Assembly (NCBI GenBank): GCA_019802505.1
Contig: JAFMOC010000082.1
Location: 682,501 to 746,500 of the forward strand
DNA from: Corydoras sp. C115
Taxonomy: Eukaryota > Chordata > Actinopteri > Siluriformes > Callichthyidae
DNA: 64,000 bases
Reading direction: 5' to 3'
In this document: piece after piece, positions 10,184 to 23,900 of the stretch
Position numbering within the stretch: position 1 is the first letter of the stretch
How the letters are laid out: each line of letters begins with the position of its first letter
The notes under the pieces: generated by a model
Seen by the model: only the letters and a program-made list of their open reading frames with translations
Database searches by the model: none
Told to the model about the DNA's origin: nothing
Program-made: the position numbers and the translations under genes

Positions 10184-10715
10184 ATTGGTCATTAGATCAT
10201 CTAGCGTTGTAGCTAATCGGCTTTCGGTGCTTCTCATGTTTACACCAACTGCTACGTATGAATTAGAAGAGTGCTTTTCTTCTCACTGAACATGTTCCTC
10301 TCAACTGTTCTAAATCAATGACATCATGTCAAGCCATATTACTGTACAAACAATAGAAGATCATACTGTGCTTTGACTATCTGCCCGAATCTCAGAATAT
10401 ACAGTGATGGTCACAGGTCTTAAGCCAGAGACGATCGTTGTTTCAGCAGTTCTGTGTTAATGTTAATGAATGTTCTACTTTTTCTACTTTTGTGCCCCTA
10501 TTAACGCTTGAGTTTAGATCAGGTGACTGTAAATGGAAAAGTACTTAGCACTCTTTGATTCTGAATTGTTGTTTAAATGCGTTTAATGTCATTATCTAGT
10601 TTAGTAAAGGACAACCAAGTCTAGAAAATAATTAAATGTATTTGTTTTCACAAGTTACTAAAAACATAAAGCTGGACTTTACAACATGAAGTTTCTTTAT
10701 TCTCTGATATTCCTT
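10184..10715 (+). other. 3' flank of apoA-IV gene B
   Basis: Unique AT-rich sequence following the stop, probably including the 3' UTR. Apart from the AATAAA that overlaps the stop, I see no clear poly(A) site and no other gene. Confidence 0.35.
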
Positions 10716-11075
10716 TCATTTATTCATCATCTTCCACTTTATCCTCTACTAGGGACCAGGATTGCAGGGGGGGGGGGGTTCCCATGCCCATCCAGGGGAG
10801 AACGTTTTGTGCGCTGGGCAGATACACCCAGGACAGGGTGTCAATCTATCACTGGGCACACACTCACTCACACAGATACACACATTATATGGGGAAAAAA
10901 TTTAAGTTATGGGCAAAATAAAGCATCCAGTTGACCTTGATCAATGTTTTTGGACTGTGGAAGGAAACCCATGCGGACACGGGGAGAACATGGAAACTCC
11001 ACCCAGATTGGGATTCGAACCAGGAATCCCCAGCGCTGAGAGAACATGCTAAGCACTAAGCCACTGTGCAGCTTT
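10716..11075 (-). repeat. Family-A SINE
   Basis: The tail is at the left (CATCTTCCACTTTATCC), followed by a G run. The head at the right ends near AAGCCACTGTGCAGC. Older subfamily. Confidence 0.8.
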
Positions 11076-11184
11076 GCTCCGATAAAGCAGATGTGAATTA
11101 GTGAAGATCATTTAAATATATATTATAACAACATATAATATATTATATGATGGTTTATAAACCATTACAACAATCTCTTTTAGT

Positions 11185-11512
11185 TTTTTTAATTATCTTC
11201 CACTTAATCTTCTACTGGTGTCACAGGGGGGTTCCCCATGCCCATCCAGAGGAGAGAAGAAAAGAACATTTCAGGCGCTGGGCAGGGTGCCAATCCATCA
11301 CTGGGCACACACTCACTCACACAGACACACTATATAGTGAAAGTTTTTAGATCATTCAAGAAAATTTAGAGCATCCAATTTACCTTTAATCCATGTTTCT
11401 GAACTGTGGAAGAAAACCCACATGGATATGGGGAGAACATGGAAACTCCACCCAGATTGGGATTGGAACCCCAGCGCTGAGAAGAGACCATGCTAACCAC
11501 TAAACCTCAGTT
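11185..11512 (-). repeat. Family-A SINE
   Basis: A diverged older copy with small deletions. The tail is at 11185 and the head ends at CTAACCACTAAACC. Confidence 0.75.
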
Positions 11513-11691
11513 CCAAATTCCAGTTGGAAGATTTTTTGAAAAATTAACAAACTGAAATCTGTAATGGGTCATCACCTTCATTTAACGGACAAAATGGCAA
11601 AGAAAAGATCTCCAGTGTTGAGAAAATGTGGTGTAAGCCAGTAGAAAACATGCATTTGTCCCTTCTTTTTTCCCCAAAATGATTGAAGAAA

Positions 11692-12100
11692 GGGCGGCAT
11701 GGTGGCTTAGTGGTTAGTATGTTCGCCTCTCAGCACTGAGGATTCAGGTTCGAATCCCAATCTGAGTGGAGTTTCCATGTTCTCCCGCTGTCCACATGAG
11801 TTTCCTCCCACAGTCCAAAAACATGGATTCAAGATAAACGGAATGCTCTAAACTGCCCCTATGTAAATCAAATCAAATCAAATCAAATCAAATCAGGTTT
11901 ATTTGTCACATGTGTAGATATACATGGTACAGCCAGCAATGAAATTCTTTCCTGACATCTCCACATAAGGTTAAATTAGTAGTGTTAATGTTTGTGTGAG
12001 TGTGTGCCCAGTGATAGATTGGCATCCTGTCCTGGGTGTATCTGCCCAGCACCTGAAACGTTCTCCCCTGGATAGGCATGGAGAACCCCCCCCTCCCCCC
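11692..12100 (+). repeat. Family-A SINE split by a LINE-tail insertion
   Basis: The head starts at 11692 and the tail half ends near 12100. At about 11864-11985 it is interrupted by (AAATC)6 and TTTATTTGTCACATGTG..., a minus-strand LINE 3' end. This shows that the LINE tail arrived after the SINE. Confidence 0.75.
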
Positions 12101-12935
12101 TGAACATACTAAACACTATGCTACCAATGCCACCCTGTAATCACCGCCAATCAGTAAATAAGTAAATACATTAGAACACATGACTGACGTGGCTGCCATC
12201 ACCCAGGTTGTCCTGCTAGTTCACATGTTTAAACAGTATGTAACTCTGAAAGATTACTTTCCGTTTTCATCTTTGAGTTTAACATGTGAAGGCTGCATTT
12301 GTTGTTAAAAAACACCTCTTCCTTTTGGATCAGAGAAGCACTGCATTAAGCACAAAATAAAAAAAAATTGAAATGATTTAAAAAATAAAATTAAAAAAAA
12401 CACATTGTGGTACGGAGCACGAGACATTAAATTATTCAGCCAGCAAGAACAAGAAAACATAAATAAGACTGAAAAATACAGTCTGTGATTTTACCAACAC
12501 ACTCCCAAGGGCAGAGGTAAAAGTATCATAATACAGTACCTGAAAAAGACTAACACAAGATGCAGGTCTGTTTATTTCAGAGAGATTACAACATTATCCA
12601 CATGATTCCAATCTCCATTCGTTTTTTTGTTCATTTTGAAATTTAACAGCTGTGAATGTGATCACATCATTTCTTGTATTGAACAATTTTTTTTTGTTAA
12701 TTTTAATCTAAGCAATCAATTAACATTGTGACTTAAAGCCTTAAAGTTTATTCGTCTTCCTCTTAGCAATTGTGTCTGCACAGTTCTAAAACACTGTGCA
12801 ATTTTTGACAGTCAGATCTCAAGTACAGAGAATTTTACCCAAAATAAAAAAAAAGACAATTTAAGACAAGCTGATGTAACCTTATGGAAAGTTGAACAAA
12901 CGGAATAATAACACAAGAAAACAGTAGAACACAAG
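12101..12935. other. Stretch without recognisable features
   Basis: AT-rich intergenic DNA with A-rich runs. Nothing in it can be tied to a gene or a known repeat. Confidence 0.4.
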
Positions 12936-12938
12936 AGA

Positions 12939-13026
<88 letters not shown>

Positions 13027-13030
13027 TACA
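12936..13030. repeat. (TG)n(TA)n(CA)n compound microsatellite
   Basis: About 34 TA units between short TG and CA runs, forming a near-perfect self-complementary block. It produces spurious Ile-Tyr frames on both strands. Confidence 0.95.
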
Positions 13031-13093
13031 CACACCAACACGAGTGCTGTAAATTGCACACTCACTTCACTCGTGTTCCACTGCAGGCAGTTT

Positions 13094-13094
<1 letters not shown>

Positions 13095-13154
<60 letters not shown>

Positions 13155-13155
13155 A
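13095..13155. repeat. (TA)n-(TG)n microsatellite
   Basis: TA and TG runs directly 5' of the following family-A SINE. Confidence 0.85.
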
Positions 13156-13470
13156 TGGCATGGTGCGTTAGTGGTTAGCACGTTCTCCTCTCAGCACTAG
13201 GGATTCTCAGTTTGAATCTCAATCTTGGTGGAGTTTCCACGTTCTCCCTGTGTCCATCTGGGTTTCCTCCCACAGTCCAAAAACATGGATCAAGGCCAGT
13301 TGAATTCAAATTGCCCATATAGAGTGTATTTCTGTGTGTATCTGTGTGAGTGAGTGTGTGCCCAGTGATGGATTGGCACCCTGTCCTGGGTGCATCTACA
13401 TTCTACCCTGGATTTGCATGGGGAACCCCCCCCACAACTCTAGTAGAGGATAAAGCGGAAGATAATGAAG
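13156..13470 (+). repeat. Family-A SINE
   Basis: The tRNA-like head begins at GGCATGGTGCGTTAGTGG; the tail ends at GGAAGATAATGAAG. A CT/TA microsatellite follows. Confidence 0.8.
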
Positions 13471-14937
13471 ATTCCGCTCTCTCTCTCTCTATATATATAT
13501 ATTATACGTGGCTTAATATATATGTATGTATGTATGTATGTATATTACATCATACACAATGCCCAGGCATAGAACATCCTTGTAAAAATGCCTTTAGCAT
13601 TAATTACAATAGGTATTCAGTGCAACAAAGAACACTGATGTTATATTGTCATTTTGTAGCTGCCAACATGTTCATTATGATTATAAGAGTGATAGTAAAA
13701 TTAAAATGGTTTTAAAAAAAAAAATCAACTCTTTCATATTCTGAGGTCATATAATACTCTGATGTTTTAATTACAGTACTCTTTTAATACTTCATCAGGC
13801 ATCCATAAGGAAGGAAGACAAGACCAGAGCCCCGACTTGTGTATCAGCATTAATTTATATAACGACTGTCGTGCATCAGCATTAATGTATATAACAGTAT
13901 CAGTATTACGACCTTCAAACCTCAATTCGGAGGATTCAGTAATGAAGAGGACAAAAATGTACTCAGAAGAAAACATGTCAGGTTTTTTACTCATTCACTG
14001 AGGTGATTGTTGAAAAGCCAAAATATTTCTGCCATTGAAAATCACATGTAGATAATTAGTGGGCATGATGAAGACAACTTCAGAGATCTATTTTTGCTGC
14101 CGTACAATGTTATAACATTTAGCCTTGTCTAGTGTTCCAGTCATTTTTTGGCTGACATTTTGCACTGAAAACTAGAGGAATGAACCCCTGTAGAGGATCC
14201 TCCTCAGTTCTCGAGACCTTTAAAAATTCCAGACAATTCGATGGTCAGTTCATATATTCAATGATTCCTTAAACTGTAAATAATCTGAATCTGACGAATC
14301 TTGCTATTGTTGTTTTGGAATATACTCATGTTATCAGGAACTAATGATCAAACGATGGTATAACCTGGAGATTCAGGATGATCAGGTACTCATTAGAATT
14401 TGTTGCTGACCCAAACAAGTCATGTAACTATTAATGGCATCACTATTTTTTTTTCTTTCTTTGACCAGACAGGGTGTCATACTGGTACATACCCCATAAA
14501 ATAAACAGACGCATTCAAAAGATTAGACAGCAGATGATTAACCTACAGCACAACAAACTATAATGAAACAAGTCAAAAGCTTTTTTTTTTAAAAAGAATA
14601 ATAAAATAAAAAGAAAAAAGTCAAAACCCCTGAAACTGAACAGCATCCAGTTAAAAAACAAAACAAAACAAAAAACGATTAATAAAGGCATTTTTTTTGA
14701 CTGTGTAGCTTTGTATATTACACATTCACTTAAAAAATGATTAAAGATGCATGACATTTAAGCTACAATTTACACTGCAGCAGCAGGACGGAGGAATAGA
14801 CTTGTTTTGTTTGAATTTCAGCTTTTAACATGTTAGCATCTGAAACAGTGAGACACAGTCATATAAAACAGTTAATCTGAGTGTCCGTTTTTTCCCCTCA
14901 TGTTATACATCTTCGTACCTTTGGCGCCCGTTTGATC
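13471..14937. other. 3' flank of tomm40 and intergenic DNA
   Basis: It holds CT and TA microsatellites (13478-13545) and a short local duplication (CATCAGCATTAAT near 13845-13890). Otherwise it is unique AT-rich sequence. The tomm40 3' UTR must lie at its right side, but I see no convincing AATAAA on the minus strand near 14.9 kb. Confidence 0.4.
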
Positions 14938-17900
14938 TCAGCCAATAGTCACGCCGAAGCCACACTGGAATTTGTTTTTCTGATGGTTAAGGAAAGAACA
15001 GAGTGCCAGTGACAGCGGAAGAGGCAGCAGCTTCTTTTCTAATGTGGCTCCCACAACCCAGTTACTGTCTACGGAACCTAGAGAAGGAAACAGGAGAAAC
15101 ATGAATAGTTCCTGTATCATACATCGTATTCCAAAATACTCACAATGCAGGGAAGGTTTAATATACTGTGGCCAATACATGTTTGTGGACATCTGGACAA
15201 AACCTGTAGGCCATGGCTGATGTTTTGACACTTTAACTCATTCAAGATGTTTGAGTCATGGGATTAGAGGCCCCTTGGATGTCTGAAGTGCTTTACGGTG
15301 GAATCTGGAGTCTGTTTTGGATCGTTCTTTTAAAACTCAGAGTCCTGGCAGTTTTCGATTATAAACTGACAGGGTCACGTTTGCTGATATTTATGGTCTC
15401 TAGTTCACCGCAGCATGGGGGCAGCTGTAAGGCTGTGGTTAAGGAACCGGCATTGCGGTTCGATTTCAGGTCTCACCAGGTACCTCGACTGAAGTGCCCT
15501 TGAACAAGGCACCAAACCCTCTACATTTCACCTATCAGACTGCTGTCGATGTGGATGAAGCTGCCATGTACCTTCTGCACAAAGCTCGCTCTCATCTGGA
15601 GAACCAGGGGAGCACTGTGAGGACCGTGTTCTTTGATTTTTCCAGTGCTTTCAACACCATACAGCCTGGACTTCTGAGGAACAAGCTGGATTTTATAGGA
15701 GTGGACTCTCACATGACAAAGTGATTATGGACTACATCACCAATCGACCAAAATATGTGAGGGTATGCGACTGTGTGTATGACTTCGTGGTCTATAATAG
15801 AGGGGCCTCACAGGGAACCCTCTTGGCGCCATTCCTCTTCACCCTGTAGACTGCAGACTCTAAGTACAGCTCTGTAAAACTGTACTGTTTTTTAATATCA
15901 TCTCCCCTCTGTATTATATACCATGTACATAACGGTAGTTTTTTTTATCCATCCATTATCTTCCGCTTTATCCTCTATGAGGGTCACGGAGGGTTCCCCA
16001 TGCCCATCCAGGGGAGTACGTCTTGGCCGCTCGGCAGACACACCCAGGACAGGGCACCAATCTATCGCTGGGCACACACTCACACAGACATGCACACAAA
16101 CACACCCTATGGGGCAATTTGGAGAATTCAATTGACCTTGATCCATGTTTTTGGACTGTGGGAGGAAACCGGAGAACATGGGGAGAACATGGAAACTCCA
16201 CCCAGATTGGGATTTGAACCGGGAATCCCTATTGCTGAGAGGAGAACGTGCTAAGCAATAAGCCACCGTGCCACCCAGTAATTTTTTTATTCTATATTAT
16301 TTTATTTTGAATATTCTGATCTCTATTTCTATTACATTTTTTTGTTTTTACAGTAGGGTGGCACGGTGGCTTAGTGGTTAGCATGTTCGCCACTCAGCGC
16401 TAGGGATTCCTAGTTCGAATCCCCATCTGGGTGGAGTTTCCATGTTTCTCCCCGTGTCCACGTGGGTTTCCTCCGGGTTCTCCGGTTTCCTCCCACAGTC
16501 CAAAAACATGGATCAAGTCAATTGAATTCTCCAAATTGCCCCATATACAGTATGTCTGTGTGAGTGAGTGTGTGGCCAGCGATGGATTGGCGCCTTGTCC
16601 TGGGTCTATCTGCCCAGCGCCCGAGGCGTTCTCCCCTGGATGGGCATGGGGAACCCCACCGCGACCCTAATAGAGGATAAAGCGGAAGATAATGAATGAA
16701 TGTTTTTAAAGTACTTGTAATATATACCCAAATGACTCAATTATTTTCACTTCTGCTGCTGAGAAATGAGAATTTCCCACATTGTGGGACTAATAATAGA
16801 TTATCTTATATTCTATCCATCCATCATCTTCCGCTTTATCTTCTACTAGGGTCGCGGGGGGTTCCCCATGCCCATCCAGGGGAAAACGTTTAGGTTGCCA
16901 GACAGATACACCCAGGACAGCGTGCCAATTGATTGCTGGGCACACTCTTACTCACACAAGCAAACTCAATATGGGGCAATTTGGAGAATCCAATTGACCT
17001 TGATTCATGTTTTTGGACTGTGGGAGGAAACCGGAGAACCCGAAGGAAACCTGGATGGGCATGGGGACCCCCCCCCCCAGTAGAGTATAAGGCAGAAGAT
17101 AATGGATGGATGAATTTTACTTCCATTATATTTTTTCTTTTTAATTACTTCTCTTAATAGTTATACTACATGTATTTATTTTATTTTTCCAATTACTGTC
17201 ACTTGGCTACTGAATTTCCCCATTGTTGGACCAATAAAGGCTTATCTTTTACTATACAGCATGCAGGGATTTGCATTACTTTCATTTTAAAAGCTCCTTC
17301 TATTTTTGCTGTCAATTTATTATTTTGCGCCAACGTTAGAAACCAAATGTTGATTAGTATACACTTATTCCTACAATATTAGTGTACACTACTTTTAAAT
17401 TTGATTTCTAACTTTGATTTCTAACAGACCAGCACAGCTGGAAGATTTTTTTAGAGAGCCCCAGGGCTATCTCTGGTGTGTTCTGGGATTCTTTATTCGT
17501 GTGGACATATTGTAACTGCCTGTTTACCATGCAGGTCGCATCTCTTGACGAATGAGGTGCCCTATTTGCTTTTCCCTTGCAGCAAAAGGGGTGCTGGTCA
17601 CCTGTTCTATGCCAGATCCTCACAGTGGGAAAAGGACAATAAAAGTGGTTTGAATATTTATAATGATGGCTTTAATATGTGGTCGTGTGGCAAAGAAGTT
17701 CCCAAGATGTTAAACACCACTTTAACATCTAAAAAAGTGGATTCTGAGTGCAACCGGAATGGGGTTTTATTTGGAATATTTAGAGCGTACAACCATAGCG
17801 GCGTGTCAGCAGTAATACTGGTGGATAATTGGGGAAATTATCCACCAGTATTACTGCCCTTCCCCTCCAACATAACACTCCTCAACAAGAAAAAAAAACC

Positions 17901-20900
17901 CTCTTTTATACTTATGGCCCCACTCTGGGCAAACCACTAGGCACCAATCTCTAAATGGGCAGCCACCAACCAGCCACCATTTTCCAACAATACAAAACAT
18001 ACATGAACACCAGACAATTCTGTACGGCAGGGAAGTATACTTGTGGTTAACCAGTTATTATGCTTTTTAACAATTAGGTTTTCTATAACCTGCAGTTATT
18101 TTAGAAACTCCTGGGTGCTCCCAAGGAAGGAAGTGGACTGCGGCATCCGTCCATTATCCATCCGTCCATTATCTTAGGGTCGCGGGGGGTTCCCCATGCC
18201 CATCCAGGGGAGAATGTCTCGGGCGCTGGGCAGATACAGCCAGAACAGGGCGCCAATCTATCGCTGGGCACACACTCACTCACACAGACACACTCTATAT
18301 GGGGCAATTTGGAGAATTCAATTGACTTTGATCCATGTTTTTGGACTGTGGGAGGAAACCGGAGAACCCTGAGGAAACCCACGTGGACATGGGGAGAACA
18401 TGGAAACTCCACCCAGATTGGGATTCGAACCAGGAATCCCTACCGCTGGGAGGCGAACGTGCTAACCACTAAGCCACTATGCTGCCCTTCATAGAAAATA
18501 ATAACACAATTTTAAAATGAGTGTCACAACAGAATATTGGCAGTGTACACTAATGTCCCAGGTTTCCATTTCTCAAAACTTCACCTTACTTTAAAGGCTC
18601 ACATTGTAGTTACTTAATAATGCTTAATACTTTAATCAGGACCCCCTTAGTGTAGGTATTATTTGGGTGGTAGATCATTCGTAACACTGAAGTGAAACTC
18701 CACATCGGTGTGCTACTTTGTGTTTGTGGATCAAACACAATAGTGCTGCTGACCATGTCAATGTGACCATTGGGCTACAAATCTTACACCAGCCAAAATT
18801 GTTAATTAACCAGCATCCTGAAGGCCTGTCGGCACTGATGAAAAATTAAAAGATGCCAAACACAACCACCAATGAGCAAAAGTCTCTGGCTCTACAAGGT
18901 GGAACAAAACCAGACCACTTGAACCAGACCAACACACCACATCAGCATCCAAATTATACCTGCCCTGTAGTGACCTGCACCTTTAGAGAACAGAATAATG
19001 TATAATAACAGAGTATGAAGCAAGACAGATGTACACCAGTTTGTTGAAACCAAGAAAATTGACCTAATAAAGTGGCTGATGAGTGTATAACAGTTCCCTT
19101 CCCATGCAATTAAAGACTGCCTGCATTACAGCATACAAAACTGCCTCCGACATAACAGATGCTGTGTGATAATGCCAAAACTTTTTTAGGGAAGGTAGAT
19201 AGTAATTTATAGTTAGCCAATGCAACACCTAGTGGCTACAAGATGCATCTGCACGCTTTGTAAAAGATAAACGGTACTCAGCAGAACTTATACTGGTTAG
19301 AACAGCCAAAAGCAGTAACTTGGGTTTGTTTTGTGAAGGATGCAGTTTCTCACAAACCTTTAAATAGAAGATTAGCATTGGGAATATCCAGCTGGTATCC
19401 CAAAGATACACTTGTCTCCTGCGTACGAGCACTGGCCTCAAATTCCACCCCGACCTGCAGCTACAAAGCAAAACAGTACAGCCATGGTGAAAATGTTTAT
19501 AGATATAGTAACTAAATAGATCATTTTAAAGGAAACGGTAATTTGCACATGTGTATAGTGTTTATAGTCTGCATATATGTCGTAATTCAAGTTTATTTAA
19601 TATAGTTATCTGTAAAATACTAGTGCATTTAGGCTGAAAATTCCTGATTTAGCCTCCAACCTCTCAAACCAAGGTTTTCAAACTCAATTACACCAGGGGC
19701 CTAAACTCAAAGCACACTTTGGGTCACGTGCCGAACAGGATAAACATTTATTAAAACACTAAAAGAAAATGTGTGCTGAACATGAATAAGAATAAAAACA
19801 GACGGGAATATTATTCCACAATAAATAAACTTTATATAACTTAAAACACTTTGCTCTATAAAAATATCTCTTGTCAAAATGATAAAAGTAACAACTATGA
19901 ACATGCTGCAAAAAAAAAAAAACATGAAAAAAAAAAAACAAATCAAAACATTCAGTGTTATTTTCTCGTGGGCCATGTTAGGAAAATAAATTTAACCTTT
20001 AAATATTTCTGCTTTCCATAAAAACATTCACACACATTTAAAATATAAGCATGGTCCAAAAAAACATATCGCCGGCCCATTAATAACAATAATAATAGAT
20101 CAATGTACAATGATCACGCAGGTCGGATATAATTGTATCACAGGCTGGAAATGACTCACGGGACGCGAGTTTGACACGTATTCCTCAAACTGTGCATGTG
20201 TTTACAAATCGGGTTCCAATCGGGTTGGGACACTAAACCAATTGTGAATAAAAACTGAATGGCAAATCCATCCATCCAATATCTTCCGCTTTATCCTCTA
20301 TTACGGTCGCATGCCCATCCAGGGGAGAACGTCTCAGGCCCCGGGCAGATTTACCCAGGACAGAGTACCAATGTATTGCTGGGCATACTCACTCACACAG
20401 ACACTCTATATGGGGCAATTTGGAGAATTCAATTGACCTTGATCCATGGTTTTGGACTTTGGGCGGAAACCGGAGAACCCAGATGAAACCCACACAGACA
20501 CGGGAATAACATGGAAACTCCATCCAGATTGGGATTTGAAGCGGGAATCTCTAGCTCTGAGAGGAGAACGTGCTAACCACTAAGCCACCGTGCAGAGGAG
20601 ATGGCAAATGTCAATATTTTATTTAGAATAGAACACAAATCACAAATCGGAGAATGCATCAATGTAAGGGAAATATGTTTTTTCACTTTACTATTTGTCC
20701 CAACTTTTTTGGGATTTGTTGACACTGTTGAAATTTTGATTCAACATATTTTTCCTTTCAAATGTTATTTACTCAGATGAAACTTGATCTGTCATTTATG
20801 TTCTATTACGAATAAAATATTGACACTTGCCATCTCCACATCATTGCATTCAGTTTTTATTCACAATTTGTTTAGTGTCCCAACTTTTTTGGAATCCGGT

Positions 20901-23900
20901 TTGTACTTTTCCTTTTATAGGAAATAGTGTTTATAGACATTAATACACAGCAAGATAATTAAACTCAAACTTCTTTAAAGTTCAGAAGACAAATGAATCC
21001 TTCACCGTCATGGTTTCCCTTCTACTATTTTTATAAAGCAGTGAATATCAGAATGTTTGCATATTAAATAAAATAAATCCAATGAATTAAACCATAATTC
21101 ATTTCCTTTTCTTAATCTTTAAAGAAATAAATGAATCCACTGGGATGATCAGAATAATCCATCCATCCATTATCTTCCACTTTATCCTTTATTATGGTCA
21201 CGGGGAGGGGGGGGGGATTCTCCATGCCAATCAAGGGGAGAACAATTCCGGTGCTGGGCAGATACACCCAGGACAGGACGCCAATCCATCACTGGGCACA
21301 CTCACTCACTGACACACTCTATATGGGGCAATATGGGGCAATTCAATCCATGTTTTTGGACTGTGGGAGGAAACCGGAGAACCCGAAGGAAACCCACGCA
21401 GACACGGGGAGAACATGGAAACTCCACCCAGATTGGGATTCGAACGGGGAATCCCTAGTGCTGAGAGGAGAACGAGCTAACCACTAAGTCACCGTGCCAC
21501 CCTCCGATCAGATTAATGAGGTTTCAAAACAGAATGCTCACTGTACCTGGTCATTAGCTTTGTGATAGTACGAGGCATGTGCACCAGCACCTCCTAGTGT
21601 TAGTGTAGCCACAAAATTAGAACCTGGAAAAAGAGAATTGGAAGATATAAGATGAGAAGTTTGATTACACTCCTGGTGTTTAGGTGCATTCAGGTCACTA
21701 CATTATTCTGCTACCTGTGTAACGTCCTGCTAGAGACATCACTGTGCCCTCCTCGCCTGGCCTGCGGTGGTATACCAGCTCTCCCCCCAGCGCCAGAGAT
21801 GGAGTGATTGCCTGGAGATAATGAGCTACAACAATGCCTGAAAAATACAAAAGAGTTAGAACTTCAGTCGGGTTAATCGTCTGGCATTGGACTGCTAGAA
21901 AATGAATAGAACCTGGAGATCAAACGAGATAGCAGGAATTAATTAAGTTATTGTGAAGAAAGTAAAGATGTTGTTTTTCTTAGAACGCAACTCTGAAAAT
22001 TAAGAGCAAATGTGCCCCAGCTGAGGAGGAACAAACTTCACAGACGGAACCTTAACAGCTAACACACCAAAAATCCACAATGCTGCAACTTAATTAATTT
22101 CACCAGCACTGTTACCGCTCCACTAAATGTTAACTGAATATTAATGTTTATTGTTCATTACTTGAATGACTTGAATGTTTACTTGGGGAAAAAGAAAAAA
22201 AAAATGAAAAACATTCATTACTTGAATGTTTATTGTTCTGTGTATCATTCATTCATTATCTCCCACTTTATCCTCTATTACAGTCGCGGTGGGGTTCCCC
22301 ATGCCCATCCAGGGGAGAACGTCTCGGGCGCTAGGCAGATACACCCAGGACAGGGCGCCAATCCATCGCTGGGCACACACTCACACACACAGACACACTC
22401 TATATGGGGCAATATTGAGAATACGCAAATCACAAATCGGAGAATGCATCAATGTAAGGGAAAAATATGTTTTTTCACTTTACTACTTGTCCCAACTTTT
22501 TTGGGATTTGCTGACACTGTTGAAATTTTGATTCAACATATTTTTCCTTTTAAATGTTATTTACTCAGATGAAACTTGATCTGTCATTTATGTTCTATTA
22601 CGAATAAAATATTGACACTTGCCATCTCCACATCATTGCATTCAGTTTTTACTCACAATTTGTTTAGTGTCCCAACTTTTTTGGAATCCGGTTTGTACTT
22701 TTCCTTTTATAGGAAATTGTGTTTATAGACATTAATACACAGCAATATAAATAAACTCAAACTTCTTTAAAGTTCAGAGGACAAATGAATCCTTCACCGT
22801 CATGGTTTCCCTTCTACTATTTTTATAAAGCAGTGAATATCAGAATGTTTGCATATTAAATAAAATAAATCCAATGAATTGGATTTATTTTATGGTTCCC
22901 CATGCCCATCCAGGGGACAACGTCTCGGGCGCTAGGCAGATACACCCAGGACAGGGCGCCAATCCATCGCTGGGCACACACTCACACAAACAGACACACT
23001 CTATATGGGGCAATATTGAGAATTCAATTGACTTGATCCATGTTTTTGGAATGTGGGAGGAAACCGGAGAACCCGGAGGAAACCCATGCAGACACGGGGA
23101 GAACATGGAAACTCCATCCATATGGGGATTCGAACCGGGAATCCCTACTGCTGAGAGGCGAACGTGCTAACCACTAAGCCACAGTGCCGCCTGTTCTGTG
23201 TGTCGTCCTGTATTTATTGTAATCCTTGTGTTTGCACATGTGCACTTTGTGTTGGCTGTTATATGTAGCACCTTGTTCCTGGGGAACTCTGTCTCGTTCC
23301 ACATATATTGCACTGTGCTTTATATTGTGGAATGACAAATAAAAATACTTGACTTACTTGTGATGTAAAGATGCACAAAGCAGTCTATTTTTTTAAATAT
23401 ATTTTTTGGTAAGAATATTTAAAGCAGGGCACCACAGTGGCTTGGTGGTTAGCATGTTCAACTCTGGGGATCCAGGTTCGAATCCCTATCTGGGTGAAGT
23501 TTACATGTTTTCCCCATGTCCATGTGGGTTTCCTCTGGTTTCCTCCCACAGTCCAAAAAACATGGATTCAAATTGATGCCCTGAATTGCCTCATATAGTG
23601 TGTGTGTATGTCTAGGGAAGCACGGTGGCATGGTGGTTAGCACGTTCGCCTCTCAGCGCTCGAGATCCAGGTTTCGAATCGCAATCTGGGTAGAGTTTTC
23701 ATGTTCTCCCTGTGTCTGGGTGGGTTTCCTCTGGGTTCCTCCCACAGTCCAAAAACATGGATTCAATTTAGGTAAAATTAATGCTCTAAATTGCCCCATA
23801 TAGTCTGTGTGTCTGTGTCTCTAGGGCAGCACAGTGGCTCTTCTCCTGTCAGTGTTGGGGAACCAGGTTCGAATCCCAATCTGGGTGGAGTTTTAATGTT

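Noticed and set aside
12812..13200. Ile/Tyr-rich ORFs on both strands
   Set aside because: They come from a (TA)n microsatellite with CA/TG borders.
13767..13994. 75-codon minus-strand ORF downstream of tomm40
   Set aside because: No similarity that I recognise; it contains a short local duplication and no splice or start support.
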